Part shown: positions 23,745 to 34,679 of the stretch, piece by piece
Layout of the letters: the number at the start of each line of letters is the position of its first letter
Position numbering within the stretch: position 1 is the stretch's first letter
Source: Cryptomeria japonica
Lineage: Eukaryota > Streptophyta > Pinopsida > Cupressales > Cupressaceae
Direction of reading: 5' to 3'
NCBI RefSeq assembly: GCF_030272615.1
Contig: NC_081414.1
Location: forward strand, 527,105,137-527,169,136
Length of the DNA: 64,000 nt
Notes under the pieces: generated by a model
What the model was told of the DNA's origin: nothing
The model's input: only the letters and a program-made list of their open reading frames with translations
Database searches by the model: none
Translations under genes and position numbers: made by a program

Positions 23745-23935
23745 GTGCAGGGAGAGGCGGCTATAAGGTAACCGCCGGGGGTAGTGGTACCCTCCACTAC
23801 CCCTGCGGTCACTGTCACGGCAGTGGCCGCAGGGGGAGTGGAGGGCCCACGGTGTCCCCTCACCTCTGCGGGCCTGCACCTGCAGGTCCGCAGGGGTGAT
23901 GGGACCCGTGGGTCCCCACTCCCCATTTACATTTA
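23745..23935. repeat. GC-rich palindromic block in the G1 LTR
   Basis: An island of high GC in AT-rich DNA, made of inverted short words such as 'gtagtggtaccctccactac', 'ccgcaggggg' and 'ctgcacctgcaggtccgcag'. It can form several hairpins. Its position in the middle of the LTR parallels the GC-rich array in the G2 LTR. Confidence 0.7.
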
Positions 23936-25589
23936 AAACAAGATTTGTTTTTTTGTTATTTTTAGTTATATATATATATATTGAAAATTAAAAAAATTGT
24001 TAATTATTTATTTAATTAGTTTTTTTTTTATATATAATAAATTGCAAATTAAAAATTGTTAATAATTACTTTAAGGTAAATCTAAGTTAGTAAATTAAAC
24101 TTAGGAAAATTTATAAATAATTAGGATATTGGGTAATAAATATGTAATTTTAAATTAATGTATATAATTGGAGTTTCTCAAGCTATTTGAGATTTATTGG
24201 GTTACTTGGTCGGAAAATTTAGGTTCATTTAAACAATTAAGTCATATTATTGTGATTCGATCCAAAATTGCCAAAAGTCTAAACTAATTACTCATTTTGA
24301 ACTAGTAACTCTAAAATCATTTAATCTCGTAATGGAAGTAAACATTTCGTAATTTTGCATGTAAATGACACTATTTTTGCATCATATGAAATTCTTATTT
24401 ATTAATTTGCATTCATTGATGAGCAAGTTACATTTCCATCATCTTCATGCAAGTTACACGTTTTAATATGTGAGTTCGTTGTCATTATCATACAATTATA
24501 TATTAAATAGTTTAGTTGATGATATTTTTATCAAATGGTACTTGAATGCCATCGAAGTAGTTGTTTCAATTAATTAAACTTTGCAATGTCTAATTATGTA
24601 CATTCATCTCATAATTGTTTTCTAGCATGATGTTTTTCATAGCTTCTTAGTTAGAAAACTAAATAAAGGAAGTTGGAAAACAAAACCTAGCAGCGTTCGG
24701 TATATACAGTGCCTTTGGGTCACACTTACGGGTAATGCCGTCGTGTTGAACTACTGCACTTAACGCCTAATAAAGCTGCATCAACGACGTCTGTGGCATC
24801 GTCCCTATAAATCGTCGAGGAGTAATAAGGGACACTTGGAAGTTAAAATCCAAGGGGCGGGTAATCCCCCTTGGATCGATAATCTAATAAGATAATCCTT
24901 AAATGATTTTACATCCGCTGAGTTAAACCATAGTAAACCCCCTTAAGGTTGATTGAGTGAAATGCTTTTATGAAATTGATATAATCTTGAAGAGTTGTTG
25001 ACGATTGACAATTTGGTCAAGGGTTACGCTTATGGTAGGTATTAAGATCTAGTTGTTTTAGGCCACAAGCAATAGGCCACCTTGAGCCTTTGCTTAAGTG
25101 CTACCACCATGGATAGCAACCACAAAGAAACTGTCTGGGACATTGACCCTAGAAAGGGTTGAGTACCCACAAATCAGTTTACATCAAACCATAGAGTAGA
25201 AAACAGAACTAAATACTTTACGCCTTGATCCCGTGTCGAAACAGGTATGTAGGCAGTCTAGGGACGGAGTTGTCCCTAGTACTCAGGCGTTCGTGGGTGG
25301 GGTCTAGGCTTTGGTAAGAAGAAGGATTGAGTAGAATCCTAATTCGAAAGATAAGTATAATAAAATGGAAAAAGTAATTCAATGCATACTCGGAAGGAAT
25401 CCCGTATGGATTCGCTTGATTTCCCGAGGCTTTAAGCCAAATTCCGAGGCAGAATTCAAGCTTGTATTATGTTATTTTGATTAGTCCTAAGGACGGTGAC
25501 CTCGGTGCACTCCTATTAGAGGAGTGTAGTACTTAGTGAGTGACTCAGGACCCGAATGGCCCCGATGAGTCTAAGCCTCTGGCCAGAGC

Positions 25590-25745
25590 ACATCCTATCC
25601 TAATCGGATAGATGCCTACCCCGTATGGGTAGATGCCTATCCCGTATTGGATAGATGAAACCTCCTGCCCCATATGGACAGATGCCTAACCCGTATGGTT
25701 GGATGCTCATCCCGGATGGATGAATGCATAATCCTAATGGATGGA
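25590..25745. repeat. Short diverged tandem repeats (about 24 bp)
   Basis: Variants of 'cccgtatgggtagatgccta' recur about six times (gtatgggtagatg, gtattggatagatg, atatggacagatg, gtatggttggatg, ggatggatgaatg), close to the 3' end of the G1 LTR. Confidence 0.75.
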
Positions 25746-25846
25746 TACCCAGAGTATGCGATTGAATCAAACACAAATGATTAAATTAAACAAAAAAAAA
25801 ATAATGGTCAAATTTTGTTGGGTTAATCAAGGTGGGTTATTACATG

Positions 25847-25858
25847 TGGTATCAGAGC
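25847..25858 (+). other. G1 primer-binding site
   Basis: TGGTATCAGAGC, complementary to the 3' end of initiator methionine tRNA, two bases after the LTR end. This is the usual minus-strand primer site of plant LTR retrotransposons and fixes the LTR boundary. Confidence 0.9.
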
Positions 25859-25994
25859 AAAGGTTCAAATCTAGGCCTTGTGCTCACATTAACTTACACA
25901 ACTAAGGGAATGTTTTGCAATGGTAGAAATTAAATTTTAAAAATCTTAAATCAAGAACTAACTACATAATTTAACTTTCAGGTAAAACCCTAGA

Positions 25995-26485
25995 ATGGCT
26001 AGAGGAAGAGGAAGAGGAAGAGGAAGAGGAAGAGGAAGAGGAAGGGGTAATGGAAGACATACTACCACCAGGAGACAAAGGGAAGCTAACCATGAGGAAA
26101 ATCATGAAGAAAACCATGAAGAAAACCATGAGGAAGACCATGAAGGGGATCAACATAACCTAGGAAATAACAAAGATGGGGTAGAGGCTATAATCAACCT
26201 TCTAACCGAACAAAGGGATAAAATCAACTTCTTGGAACAATCAATGCAGGACCTTAGGGCAAGGCAGAATGACATTGAAAATCAAAGTGGTACTAAAAAT
26301 GGAAACCCTGGTAGCAATCAAGGGAATATGATGGGCAATAGAAAAGAAAGTAACATATTGGAACTCTCTAAGGACTTAAAGAAAATCACCCCTCCTAAGT
26401 TCGATGGGAGGCAAATTGGTGAAGGAACTGAGAATTGGTTAAATGAAATGGAAAAGTATTTTGAACTAAGAGATTTTAGCGAAAC
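25995..26485 (+). pseudogene. G1 gag, N-terminal part only, with RG repeat
   Basis: The ATG at 25995 follows the PBS by about 135 bp. The protein opens with an (RG)n run of eight to nine repeats encoded by an AGAGGA-type microsatellite, then an (NHEE)n acidic repeat, then a coiled-coil-like segment with FLEQSMQDLRARQNDIENQ. It ends with FDGRQIGEGTENWLNEMEKYFE, the usual start of the gypsy gag core. It then jumps into the protease; the rest of the capsid and the zinc knuckle are deleted. An RG-rich start could bind nucleic acid, but that is inference. Confidence 0.75.
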
Positions 26486-27761
26486 AACCAATTTCAATTC
26501 TAATTGACACTGGGTCATCTGAATGTTTCATCTCACCTAAATTAGTAAGCAAATATGCATTAAAAGTTAATCAAATGAAGTCATCATGGACGGTTCAATA
26601 TGGGGATAAGGCAACTAGGGAAGTAACTACGTGTTTGCCGAGGGCAAGGGTACAATTTCCTAAGTTTGAAACAAGGGTAGATCTCTATGTGGCACCCCTA
26701 GGATTATATGATGTAATTATTGGAATGAGTTGGTTAACAGATCATTAAGCTAATGTAGATTTCTATAACAAAGTTGTTGAATGCTTGGATGATGGGGGGA
26801 AAGGGGTCAAAATCCAAGGAAAGTTTAACCCCATTAATATAGAAACCATATCAGCCATGCAATTAAAGAAGAAAAGAAGAAAAGGAGGCCTAATCTATAT
26901 GGTTGAAATTGATGAAGGAAAAGAGGAAAATACCCTAACCTTTGAAAATACCCCTTTCTTAAAAGAATTCAAGGATGTATTTCCAGAAGAATTACCCGAC
27001 TTACCCCCTAAAAGGAAGTTTGACTTTTCTATCGACGTACTACCGGGAGCTGAACCAGTATCAAGGGCACCTTACCGAATGAACACAACTAAATTACAAG
27101 AGCTCAAAATGCAACTAGAGGAACTCTTAGCTAAGGGATTAATAAGGCCAAGTGTATCACCATGGGGAGCGCCAGTCTTATTCGTTAAAAAGAAGGATGG
27201 AACCTTAAGGCTATGCATCGACTATAGGATGTTGAACAAGGTCACAATAAAGAATAGGTATCCCTTACCTCGAATAGAGGATCTTTTTGACCAAATGAAA
27301 GGAGCAACAGTTTTCTCGAAGATAGACCTTCGATCAGGATACCATCAACTCAGAATTAAAGGGGAGGACATTCCAAAGACAGCTTTCAGGACTAGATATG
27401 GGCACTATGAATTCACAGTAGTTCCTTTTGGTGTAACCAATGCCCCAGCTGCATTTATGAACCTAATGAATAGTGTACTCCATGACTACTTGGACAAATT
27501 TGTTTTGGTATTTCTGGATGACATATTGATTTACTCTAGGAATGAGGAGGAACATTTAGTACACCTACAAATTGTTTTGCAAAGGTTGAGGGAGCATAAG
27601 TTATATGGGAACTTGTCAAAATGTGCCTTCTTCGAGGAAAAGATTCACTACCTCAGGCATATAATATCAAAGGAAGGAATAGCAATTGATCCATATAAGA
27701 CAAAGGCAATAGTAGAATGGCTGATCCCTAAAAATGTTTCAGAGGTAAGAAGCTTTATGGA
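26486..27761 (+). pseudogene. G1 protease and reverse transcriptase, truncated
   Basis: The protease reads ISILIDTGSSECFISP (catalytic DTG) with GLYDVIIGMSWLTDH further on; a stop follows at 26748. The RT frame from 26785 has [40 protein letters not shown], the catalytic box [13 protein letters not shown] and ends at VSEVRSFM. RNase H, integrase and the 3' LTR are missing. The reading stops at a microhomology (ATGGA) with the LTR of the next element. Apart from the protease stop the RT is well preserved. Confidence 0.85.
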
Positions 27762-27906
27762 CTGACACTTTTCCCTTATATTGCGATGCATTATTTATAT
27801 GTTGCATGTTTGCTAGTGTATTGGGATGCAAGGGGATGATTTTCCTTCACTCACTCCGATGAGACAGGGAACGTCATGATTCTCCTTCATCGGTGTACGT
27901 GCCATA

Positions 27907-27910
<4 letters not shown>

Positions 27911-27990
<80 letters not shown>
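27911..27990. repeat. (TA)40 microsatellite
   Basis: Eighty bases of pure TA dinucleotide repeat within the G2 5' LTR. The matching position of the 3' LTR (about 35022-35033) has only five or six units, so the expansion came after insertion. Confidence 0.98.
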
Positions 27991-27995
<5 letters not shown>

Positions 27996-29389
27996 CTATA
28001 TGCACGTATGGATTCTTTTGGTGCAGGACATTGCAGGTACTAGTACCGGGTAGGTACGGGGCATCGGCTCCACCTGGTTTCACAGATTTGAGCGTGCCTT
28101 ATATATCTGATGGCAGTGGAGGAGATAGTTGTTGTACCCTATCTTGACCCACAGTTACACTCGTGTGAGTGTTGTTAGTCGGTTGTCTTTTCCCGTCTCG
28201 CTGGTATGCGATTCATAGTGCTTTGGTTTGGTCATTTGTGAGTCGTCATTTGATCATCCTTTGTCTTGTGTGCTTCCGTTTATTTAAATAGTTATTTAAT
28301 TAAATGGATGATGCTATCTTATGTTGGCGTAATTAGTTAATTATTATGCCCTGTTATTATTGATTTAATTTAATTAATGATTTGCTAGATTAAATGGTTA
28401 AATGGCTTATTTCATTGTGTAAAGTGCATTAATATATTTTGTGGAAGGAAATAAATAATTGCCTAGCCATTTAAATGATATATGCTTATGTTGAAAGAAA
28501 GTATTTTGGAAAATAGAAAATAAAATAAAAAGCTTTTTTCTTTACCTTTCCATTTTAACTTTTTCATTTTAATTGTTGGAAAAGAGTTGTTTTTGGAAAA
28601 AGAGAAAATGTGATTGCTTTTTACTTTTTAAAATATTTAAATCTGATTGGATGGAATAACTTTGAACCTAGAAAGTTTAGGTTAAAAATTATTTTTCCAT
28701 ATATGCCTGAAAATTCACGGGAAGAGGAGGGATAATTTTGGAGAGAAAATTGGTAAATCATTCTAGAAGGAGGAGCTGGAATTCGAATTGGTTTGCAGGG
28801 ATTGGGATTATTCCTTCATTTTGGTTGCTAGTTTGCTTCAAGGTTAGATAATCTCTTCTTGTTTTCAATTTAAATTTGAAACTTTCAATTGCTTCCTGTG
28901 TGTTGAAAATATGCAAAATTCCTTGTGGTTTCATGTGGAATGATAGAAATGGAAGAAAGAATGCTTGTGGTTGTTGGTTTTGTGAGTCTCAAATCATATG
29001 TTTTCTTATAGGAAAGAAATGGTTCATTTCTCTATCTGTTGTGTGTTTTGTTCTTGAAAATCAATTTCTTGTCTTACCTCTTCTTTTTGGAAAAGAATGA
29101 ATTAGTTGGGTTTGCTGTTTTCACCCAAGTATCTAACTTGCCAAGAATTGGTTAGCTATTGCTTCCAGTGGGTTTATTTCATCATTTACCTCGCTAGTAA
29201 ATATCCCTTTGAATTTTGGATTTGGCACTGTCTGTGTGTGCTGATGAAATAACCTGGAAATGAATCGTTTCTTGTGTTAACGATTTTGTGGCTTATTGGT
29301 TTTTAAATGCTTAAGGAGTAAGAATTTTTATTAAATTTTGGACTTTACCTTACCCCGTGGCGGGCTAGTCCCACCACGTGGGTCGGTAG

Positions 29390-29645
29390 TGTTTGCTGCC
29401 CTCAGGTAGCAGTACTACCGGTTGGCAGTACTGCTACGCGGTAGCAACACTACCGGTCGGTACGAATGCTACCGGACGCTAGCGTTTGCTACCGGTCGAC
29501 AACAACAGTACCGATTGACAGTAGCACTACCAGTCAGTAGGCGTGCTACCGGTCGGTAGCAGCATTACCGATCGGTAGGCCTGCTACCGGTCAGTAGCAG
29601 TACTACTGGCAGATAGTGCCTGCGGCCCCGATAGCACCACTGCTG
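29390..29645. repeat. GC-rich array of short palindromes (CTACCGGTCGGTAG type)
   Basis: About ten or more imperfect copies of a 15-25 bp unit built on 'gctaccggtcggtagcag', each self-complementary. A diverged counterpart is in the 3' LTR at about 36435-36645. It is preceded by another inverted pair (ggcgggctagtcccacca). Confidence 0.85.
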
Positions 29646-30058
29646 CGGGTTGGTCTCGACCCCCGCGTAACCATGTACCCTTACCGGTACAAACCAGTTA
29701 GTGCAATAAAGTTAATTTTTTATAAAATGAAATATATTTTAAAGTGGATTCAGTGTTAAATGAAAATGGTGATTCTCCATGTGATTTTTATTATGTAGTT
29801 TAATAAATTTATCTATAGAAACCAAGGCATGAATTAGGAATTCAATTTGGTTAATTTGGATATATTCTGGAAATGAATTATATGCCTGTTTGGGATTCAT
29901 GTTTTTATTCGGTTGAGTATTTGACGTGAATTTTATCCTTGATGGAATATTGATTTGGAAATTGAATAGATGTGAATGGTAAAAGAGTGTTTTATTTAAT
30001 TTTCAATCAATGATGTTGCAAGTGCTTATGGTGCTAATTTTCTCAAAGATTGTCTGAG

Positions 30059-31340
30059 AGCAGGTGTGGATAGAGATCACCCACTCATGCAAGTGTGGAT
30101 AGAGATCAGTCAGTTCATCAGGGGGGACCGCATTCAGGAGAGCAGGTTCCCAAAAGGGAAGAGCTTCGACAGATGTTTCTGGAGGTGCTAGCTAGGCTAG
30201 GCCCCAGACCTGAGGCAGATCAGCCCATCCATGGCCGGGTAGAGGAGCGGCTTCAGTAGGTTCCAGATAGAGAGAGAGATCTTCTAGAAGGAGAGAGGTC
30301 CCAGTGGACCAGGATCCAGCTATCATGGGGCGCATGAGGGACTTGATGAGGTACAACTCTCCTTTCTTTGATGGTAAAGGTACCGGTCTCGAGGCAGAGA
30401 CCTGGTTTATTAGTTTAGATCGATGTTTCGCCATGTATCCATATGGCAGCAACACCAAGGCGAGATGCACTATCATGCGTCTCGAGAGCTTTGCATCTAT
30501 TTGGTGGAGGTTAGAGGAGGAGAGGGTCGGTTTGAACATTAACACCGCATCTTGGGAGATCTTCCTAGAGAGATTCAGGGCACAATTTCTCTCACCTTAG
30601 TAGAGGCAGTCACGTGCAGACAAGTTCTATGCTCTGCACCAGTTTTGGTTGTCATTAGATCAGTTTGAGCACAGGTTCTATGAGCTCAAATAGTATGCCG
30701 GGATCGGCAATGATGAGGCTATGCTTGTTCAGCACTTCTTGAGAGGTCTTAATGACCACATCAGTGGAGGAGTGAGAGTTTTTGAGCCTACTTTAGTAGA
30801 GGTAGCTGTGGTGAAAGCCAGGTTGGTAGAGCAGAACCTTAGCCGTGCTCATGGCGGCCAGTCTAGAGTTCAGATTGGGAGTGATCCTTTCAGTGGGTCC
30901 AGAGGGAGAGGAAATCAATCCCAGATTGCTACACCTTTTAGGGGTCCTCAGGCACCCGCTAAGGGTCGTCAGCAGCCACCGATACCGAAGTAGTCTCAGG
31001 GCCAGTAGGGTGGCAACTCTCAGGTTCGGAAGGGCAGGTTCTGGAAGAAGGGTAGGCAGACCTTTCCAGGGCAGTCTTCTCAGGGAGCACCTCAAGCCCC
31101 TAGTGGGGAGAGCTTTCAGCAGTCCAGTGGGCCGTCTGGAAGTAGAGGACCTGGTAGTGGAGCTTGCTTCACTTGTGGTCAGTTTGGCCACAAGGCTGCT
31201 TAGTGCCCTCAGCATCCTCACCAGACGAGTAGCCAAAGGCCAGTCGCATCAGAGCCAACAATGGGGGATGCAGGTAGATCCCATAGAGTATTTGCAGCGG
31301 TGGATGCCTGCTAGGCTGAGCATCAGAGTACCCTAATTGA
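30059..31340 (+). pseudogene. G2 gag with CCHC zinc knuckle
   Basis: A gypsy-type gag reading: MRDLMRYNSPFFDGKGTGLE at about 30334, AETWFISLDRCFAMYPYG, then HFLRGLNDHISGGVRVFEPT. A zinc knuckle CFTCGQFGHKAA-stop-C lies at 31165-31206 (C-x2-C-x4-H-x4-C, with TAG in place of the residue before the last cysteine). Stops at 30598-30603 (two TAGs), 30691, 30991, 31006, 31201 and about 31312 break the frame; all are TAG where CAG would fit. Gag would form the particle that packages the RNA. The start codon and leader are missing because of the upstream deletion. Confidence 0.8.
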
Positions 31341-33081
31341 GACCACAGGTGTGTTGTGTGGTATTCCTATCTCTGTACTTTTTGATTCCGGTGCGTCATA
31401 TTCTTTTATTTCTTCATCCATTGTGGAGCAGTGCGAGCTCGTTTCTGCTAAGCAGGCAGATAGGTGGAAAGTAGAGTTGGCTACCGGTGTGCAAGTGTTT
31501 GTAGATGCCTACATTCCCAGTTGTGAGTTAGACCTAGGACCCTTTGTCACTTTAGTTGACCTTCGAGTCATTCCTTTGGGGTCCTACGAAGTTGTGTTGG
31601 GGATGGATTGGTTATCATCTCATGGCGCTTGTGTAGACTGTCATCTGAAGATAACATAGTGTTTAGATGACCATGGCAGGAGAGTGGGGATAGTTGGAGT
31701 TCAACAATTGATATCCTTACGTATGATTTCCGCTATGCAACTTAGGCAGTGCATGCATCAAGGGTGTCATCTTTTTGCAGTTGCTCTTGAGGATGTGGAT
31801 GAGGAAGAGAGACTAGAAATCGCTCTTGATGGTCACCCTAGTCTTCGAGAGTATGCTGATGTGTTTCCTTTGGATATTCCCGGTATGCCTCCAAAGCAAG
31901 ACATAGATTTTCGCATTGACTTGGTTCCTGGTGCGGAACCTATTTTGAGAGCACCATATCAGATGACTACTCAGGAGTTGAGTGAGTTGAAGTTGCAGGT
32001 TGAGGAGTTGTTGGCCAAGGGATTCATTCATCCTAGTGTTTCTCCTTGGGGTGCGCTGGTTATCTTTGTTAAGAAGGATGGTTCTCTTTGGTTATGCATT
32101 GATTATCGATAGTTGAATAAGGTAACCATCCAGAATCGATATCCATTGCCTTGGATAGATGATTTTTTGATCAGGTAAAGGGAGCCAAGGTGTTCTCTAA
32201 GATAGATATGAAATATGGGTATCATTAGTTGCACATTCATGATGCAGACATTCATAGGACGACGTTTCGTACTCGTTATGGTCACTATGAGTTCACATTG
32301 GTGCCATTTGGGTTGACAAACGCGCCTTTAGTATTCATGAGTCTTATGAATGGGGTTTTTTGCACCTACCTTGACCACTTTGTCCTTGTGTTCTTGGATG
32401 ACATTTTGATTTTATTCTAGATCTATGGAAGAGCATGAGGGTCACTTGCGTCAGGTATTGCAGTTCTTGAGGGAGAATCAACTTTTTGCGAATTTGGCGA
32501 AGTGTGATTTCTTCCAGTCAAAGGTGAGCTATCTTGGTCATATAGTTTCGGGAGAAGGTGTATCCATGGATCCTTCTAAGATCCAAGCCATTGTTGATTG
32601 GCCAGCACCAACCGATGTTTCTGAGGTTCGAAGTTTCATGGGTTTGGCCGGATATTACTGTCACTTTGTGTAGAGTTTTTCTCGGATAGGCCTTCCGATT
32701 ACTTCTCTTTAGAGGAAAGGGAAGAAGTTTGTTTGGTGAGAGTAGTGCGAATTAGATTTTCATACCTTGAAGGAACTCCTTGTTAGTGCTCCGATTTTGG
32801 CAGTCCCTGACCCATCCAGAGATTTCATGGTATGCATGGATGCCTCTTTGGAAGGTAAAGGTGCGGTGCTTACGCAGGATGAACATGTGGTTGCCTATGA
32901 GTCTCACAAACTCAAGGATCATGAGTTGAACTATCCAGTTCATGACTTAGAGTTGGCTAATATATTGCATGCATTGGTTAGATGGAGACATTTCCTGTTG
33001 GGGCGTCGGTTTGAGCTGCATAGTGATCACCGCATTTTGCAGTATATTTTCACGCAGCCGAACTTGAATGCTCGACAATGA
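31341..33081 (+). pseudogene. G2 protease, reverse transcriptase and RNase H
   Basis: The protease has VLFDSGASYSFIS (DSG active site) and VVLGMDWLSSHG. The RT from about 31690 shows [18 protein letters not shown], then a TAG in the 'DYRxLNK' box, a frameshift near 32160, [20 protein letters not shown], and [10 protein letters not shown] followed by a second frameshift near 32415. RNase H at 32767-33081 reads FMVCMDASLEGKGAVLTQDE, YPVHDLELANILHALVRWRH and FELHSDHRIL. At least five stops are TAG or TGA in place of expected Q or R codons. Confidence 0.88.
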
Positions 33082-34644
33082 AGATGGATGGAATTCCTCT
33101 GCGAGTATGATTTTGAGGTTCATTATAATCAGAGGAAAGAGAATGTAGTGGCAGATGCTTTGAGCCGTAGGCGGCATGAGGTTGCAGCATTGTCCCTTAG
33201 TGTGGACTTGAGTGAGAGAATTCTTGGAGTTCTTCCTCAGGACACCAGGTATCAAGATGTGAGAGTTGTGACAGAGTTTGGAAGACAATTGGAGGGTAGA
33301 TATTCTGGATATACTCTTGAGTCAGATGGTCTTCTTCGACATCTTGGACGGATCTATGTACCTCCTTTGGAGGGTCATCACGTTTTGATCATGATTGAGG
33401 CCCATAGCGCACCTTATTCGACACACCCTGGTGTCAAGAAGATGCACACAGATCTTAGACAGATATATCATTGGGCTGGTATGAAACATGATATTGCTCA
33501 TTTTGTGTCGAAGTGCTTAGAATGTCAGAGTGTGAAGGCAGAGCATCAACACCCTGCAGGGCTTTTACAACCTAATTTGATACCGGATTGGAAATGGGAT
33601 ATAATTTCCATGGATTTCATTGTGGGGTTGCCCGTTTCTTCGGGTCGTCATGATGCCATCATGGTCATTGTTGTTAGATTGACCAAAGTTGCTCATTTTG
33701 TTCCTATTCTATCTTCTTATACAACAACAGTTATGGCACAAGTCTTCTTGGAAGACATGGTGAGGTTGCATGGGATTCCAAGGTGGATCATTTCTGATAG
33801 AGACCCTATCTTTACTTTAACCTTGTGGACCTCACTTCAACATGCTTTGGGAACCCAATTGAGCTTCAGTTCAACTTATCACCTAGAGATCGTTAGTCAG
33901 ACCGAGCGTGTGAATCAGGTTTTGGAGGACATGCTTCGCAGGTATGTTATGGACCAACAATCGCATTGGGAGGAATATCTTTTCCTTGTGGAGTTTTCTT
34001 ATGACAATGGATATCACAACTCTATAGGCATGTCTCCCTTCCAGGCTTTGTATGGTCATCCTTTCCGTACTCCTTTGAGTTGGGATCAGTTAGAGGATAG
34101 GGTGTGTTTAGGCCAGGATATGCTTCGTGAGATGGAGCAGCAGGTTGAGTAGATTCATGGGAATTCGGTTGTTGCTTAGGATAGGCAGAAGAAGTATGCC
34201 AATTCCCATAGAGTCGATCGCCAGTTTCCAGTTGGCGACTGTGTGTTTTTGAGAGTGCGTCCGCGAAAGAGTCTGATCCGTTATGGAAAGGGTTCTAAGT
34301 TGGCGCCTCATTTTGTAGGCCCTTTTGAGATCCTTGAGAGGATATGACCTGTTGCCTATCGTCTTGCCTTTCCGCCTAGTCTATCCCGCATCCATGGTGT
34401 TTTTCATGTTTCTGTTCTTCGACCTTATCATCCTGATGTGACCCATGTTCTTGATTGGAACGCTTTGCAGGTCGAGGACGGGCAACTTTCCATGGAACCC
34501 ATGCGCATTCTTCAGGATCGAGATTTGACCCTCAGGGGTCGTACCATCGAGCAGGTAAGGGTCCTATGGGATCCAAGTGATGAGACCTCAATGACATGGG
34601 AAGATGCAGTGATGATGAGAGAGCTTTATTCTTATATGTTTTAG
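33082..34644 (+). pseudogene. G2 integrase and chromodomain-like C-terminus
   Basis: Integrase: zinc domain HPGVKKMH...CLECQSVK, catalytic core with WDIISMDFIVGLP, IISDRDPIF and the glutamate in SQTERVNQVLED, then SPFQALYGH. The frame is open from 33088 to 34150 and is then cut by TAGs at 34150 and 34177 and a TGA near 34346. The C-terminal part has RIHGVFHVSVLRPYHPD, and DRDLTLRGRTIEQVRVLWDP followed by TWEDAVMMRELY. That last part matches the modified chromodomain tail of plant chromoviruses and would direct integration to particular chromatin. Confidence 0.88.
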
Positions 34645-34665
34645 GCTTCCAAGAGTAAGCCTAGG

Positions 34666-34679
34666 CTAGGGGGGGAGGA
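34666..34679 (+). other. G2 polypurine tract
   Basis: Purine-rich run (aggggggggagga) ending directly at the TG that opens the 3' LTR; the expected plus-strand primer site. Confidence 0.8.

Larger units (their letters stand above)
22118..25844 (+). repeat. G1 5' LTR, 3.7 kb
   Basis: It begins TGTCACAACCCTCC and ends GGTTATTACA, two bases before a methionine-tRNA type primer-binding site. The length of 3,727 bp fits large plant chromovirus LTRs (Tekay/Del type). It holds several internal tandem repeats and a GC-rich block, listed separately. No matching 3' LTR of this family is in the composite; a related LTR start is at 63587. Confidence 0.7.
27757..30058 (+). repeat. G2 5' LTR, truncated at both ends
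   Basis: It aligns with 34870-37068 of the 3' LTR over its whole length, so it lacks about the first 190 bp and the last 1.4 kb as well as the primer-binding site. The copies differ mainly by transitions, by a long TA microsatellite present only here, and by changes in the GC-rich array. A short conserved-looking frame at 28876-29100 recurs at 35925-36149 but is just duplicated LTR sequence. Confidence 0.85.

Noticed and set aside
27874-28147. Open frames made of alternating Y and I across the TA repeat
   Set aside because: Direct translation of (TA)40 on both strands; not coding.
28876-29100. A 74-codon frame conserved with 35925-36149
   Set aside because: Both copies lie at the same place in the two G2 LTRs, so identity comes from LTR duplication and not from protein selection.
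29390-29645. Possible CRISPR-like or satellite array
   Set aside because: Units vary in length and sequence, no unique spacers, eukaryotic LTR context.
30793-31336. Overlapping open frames on both strands over G2 gag
   Set aside because: Shadows of the gag frame, which has the zinc knuckle and family motifs in its own frame.
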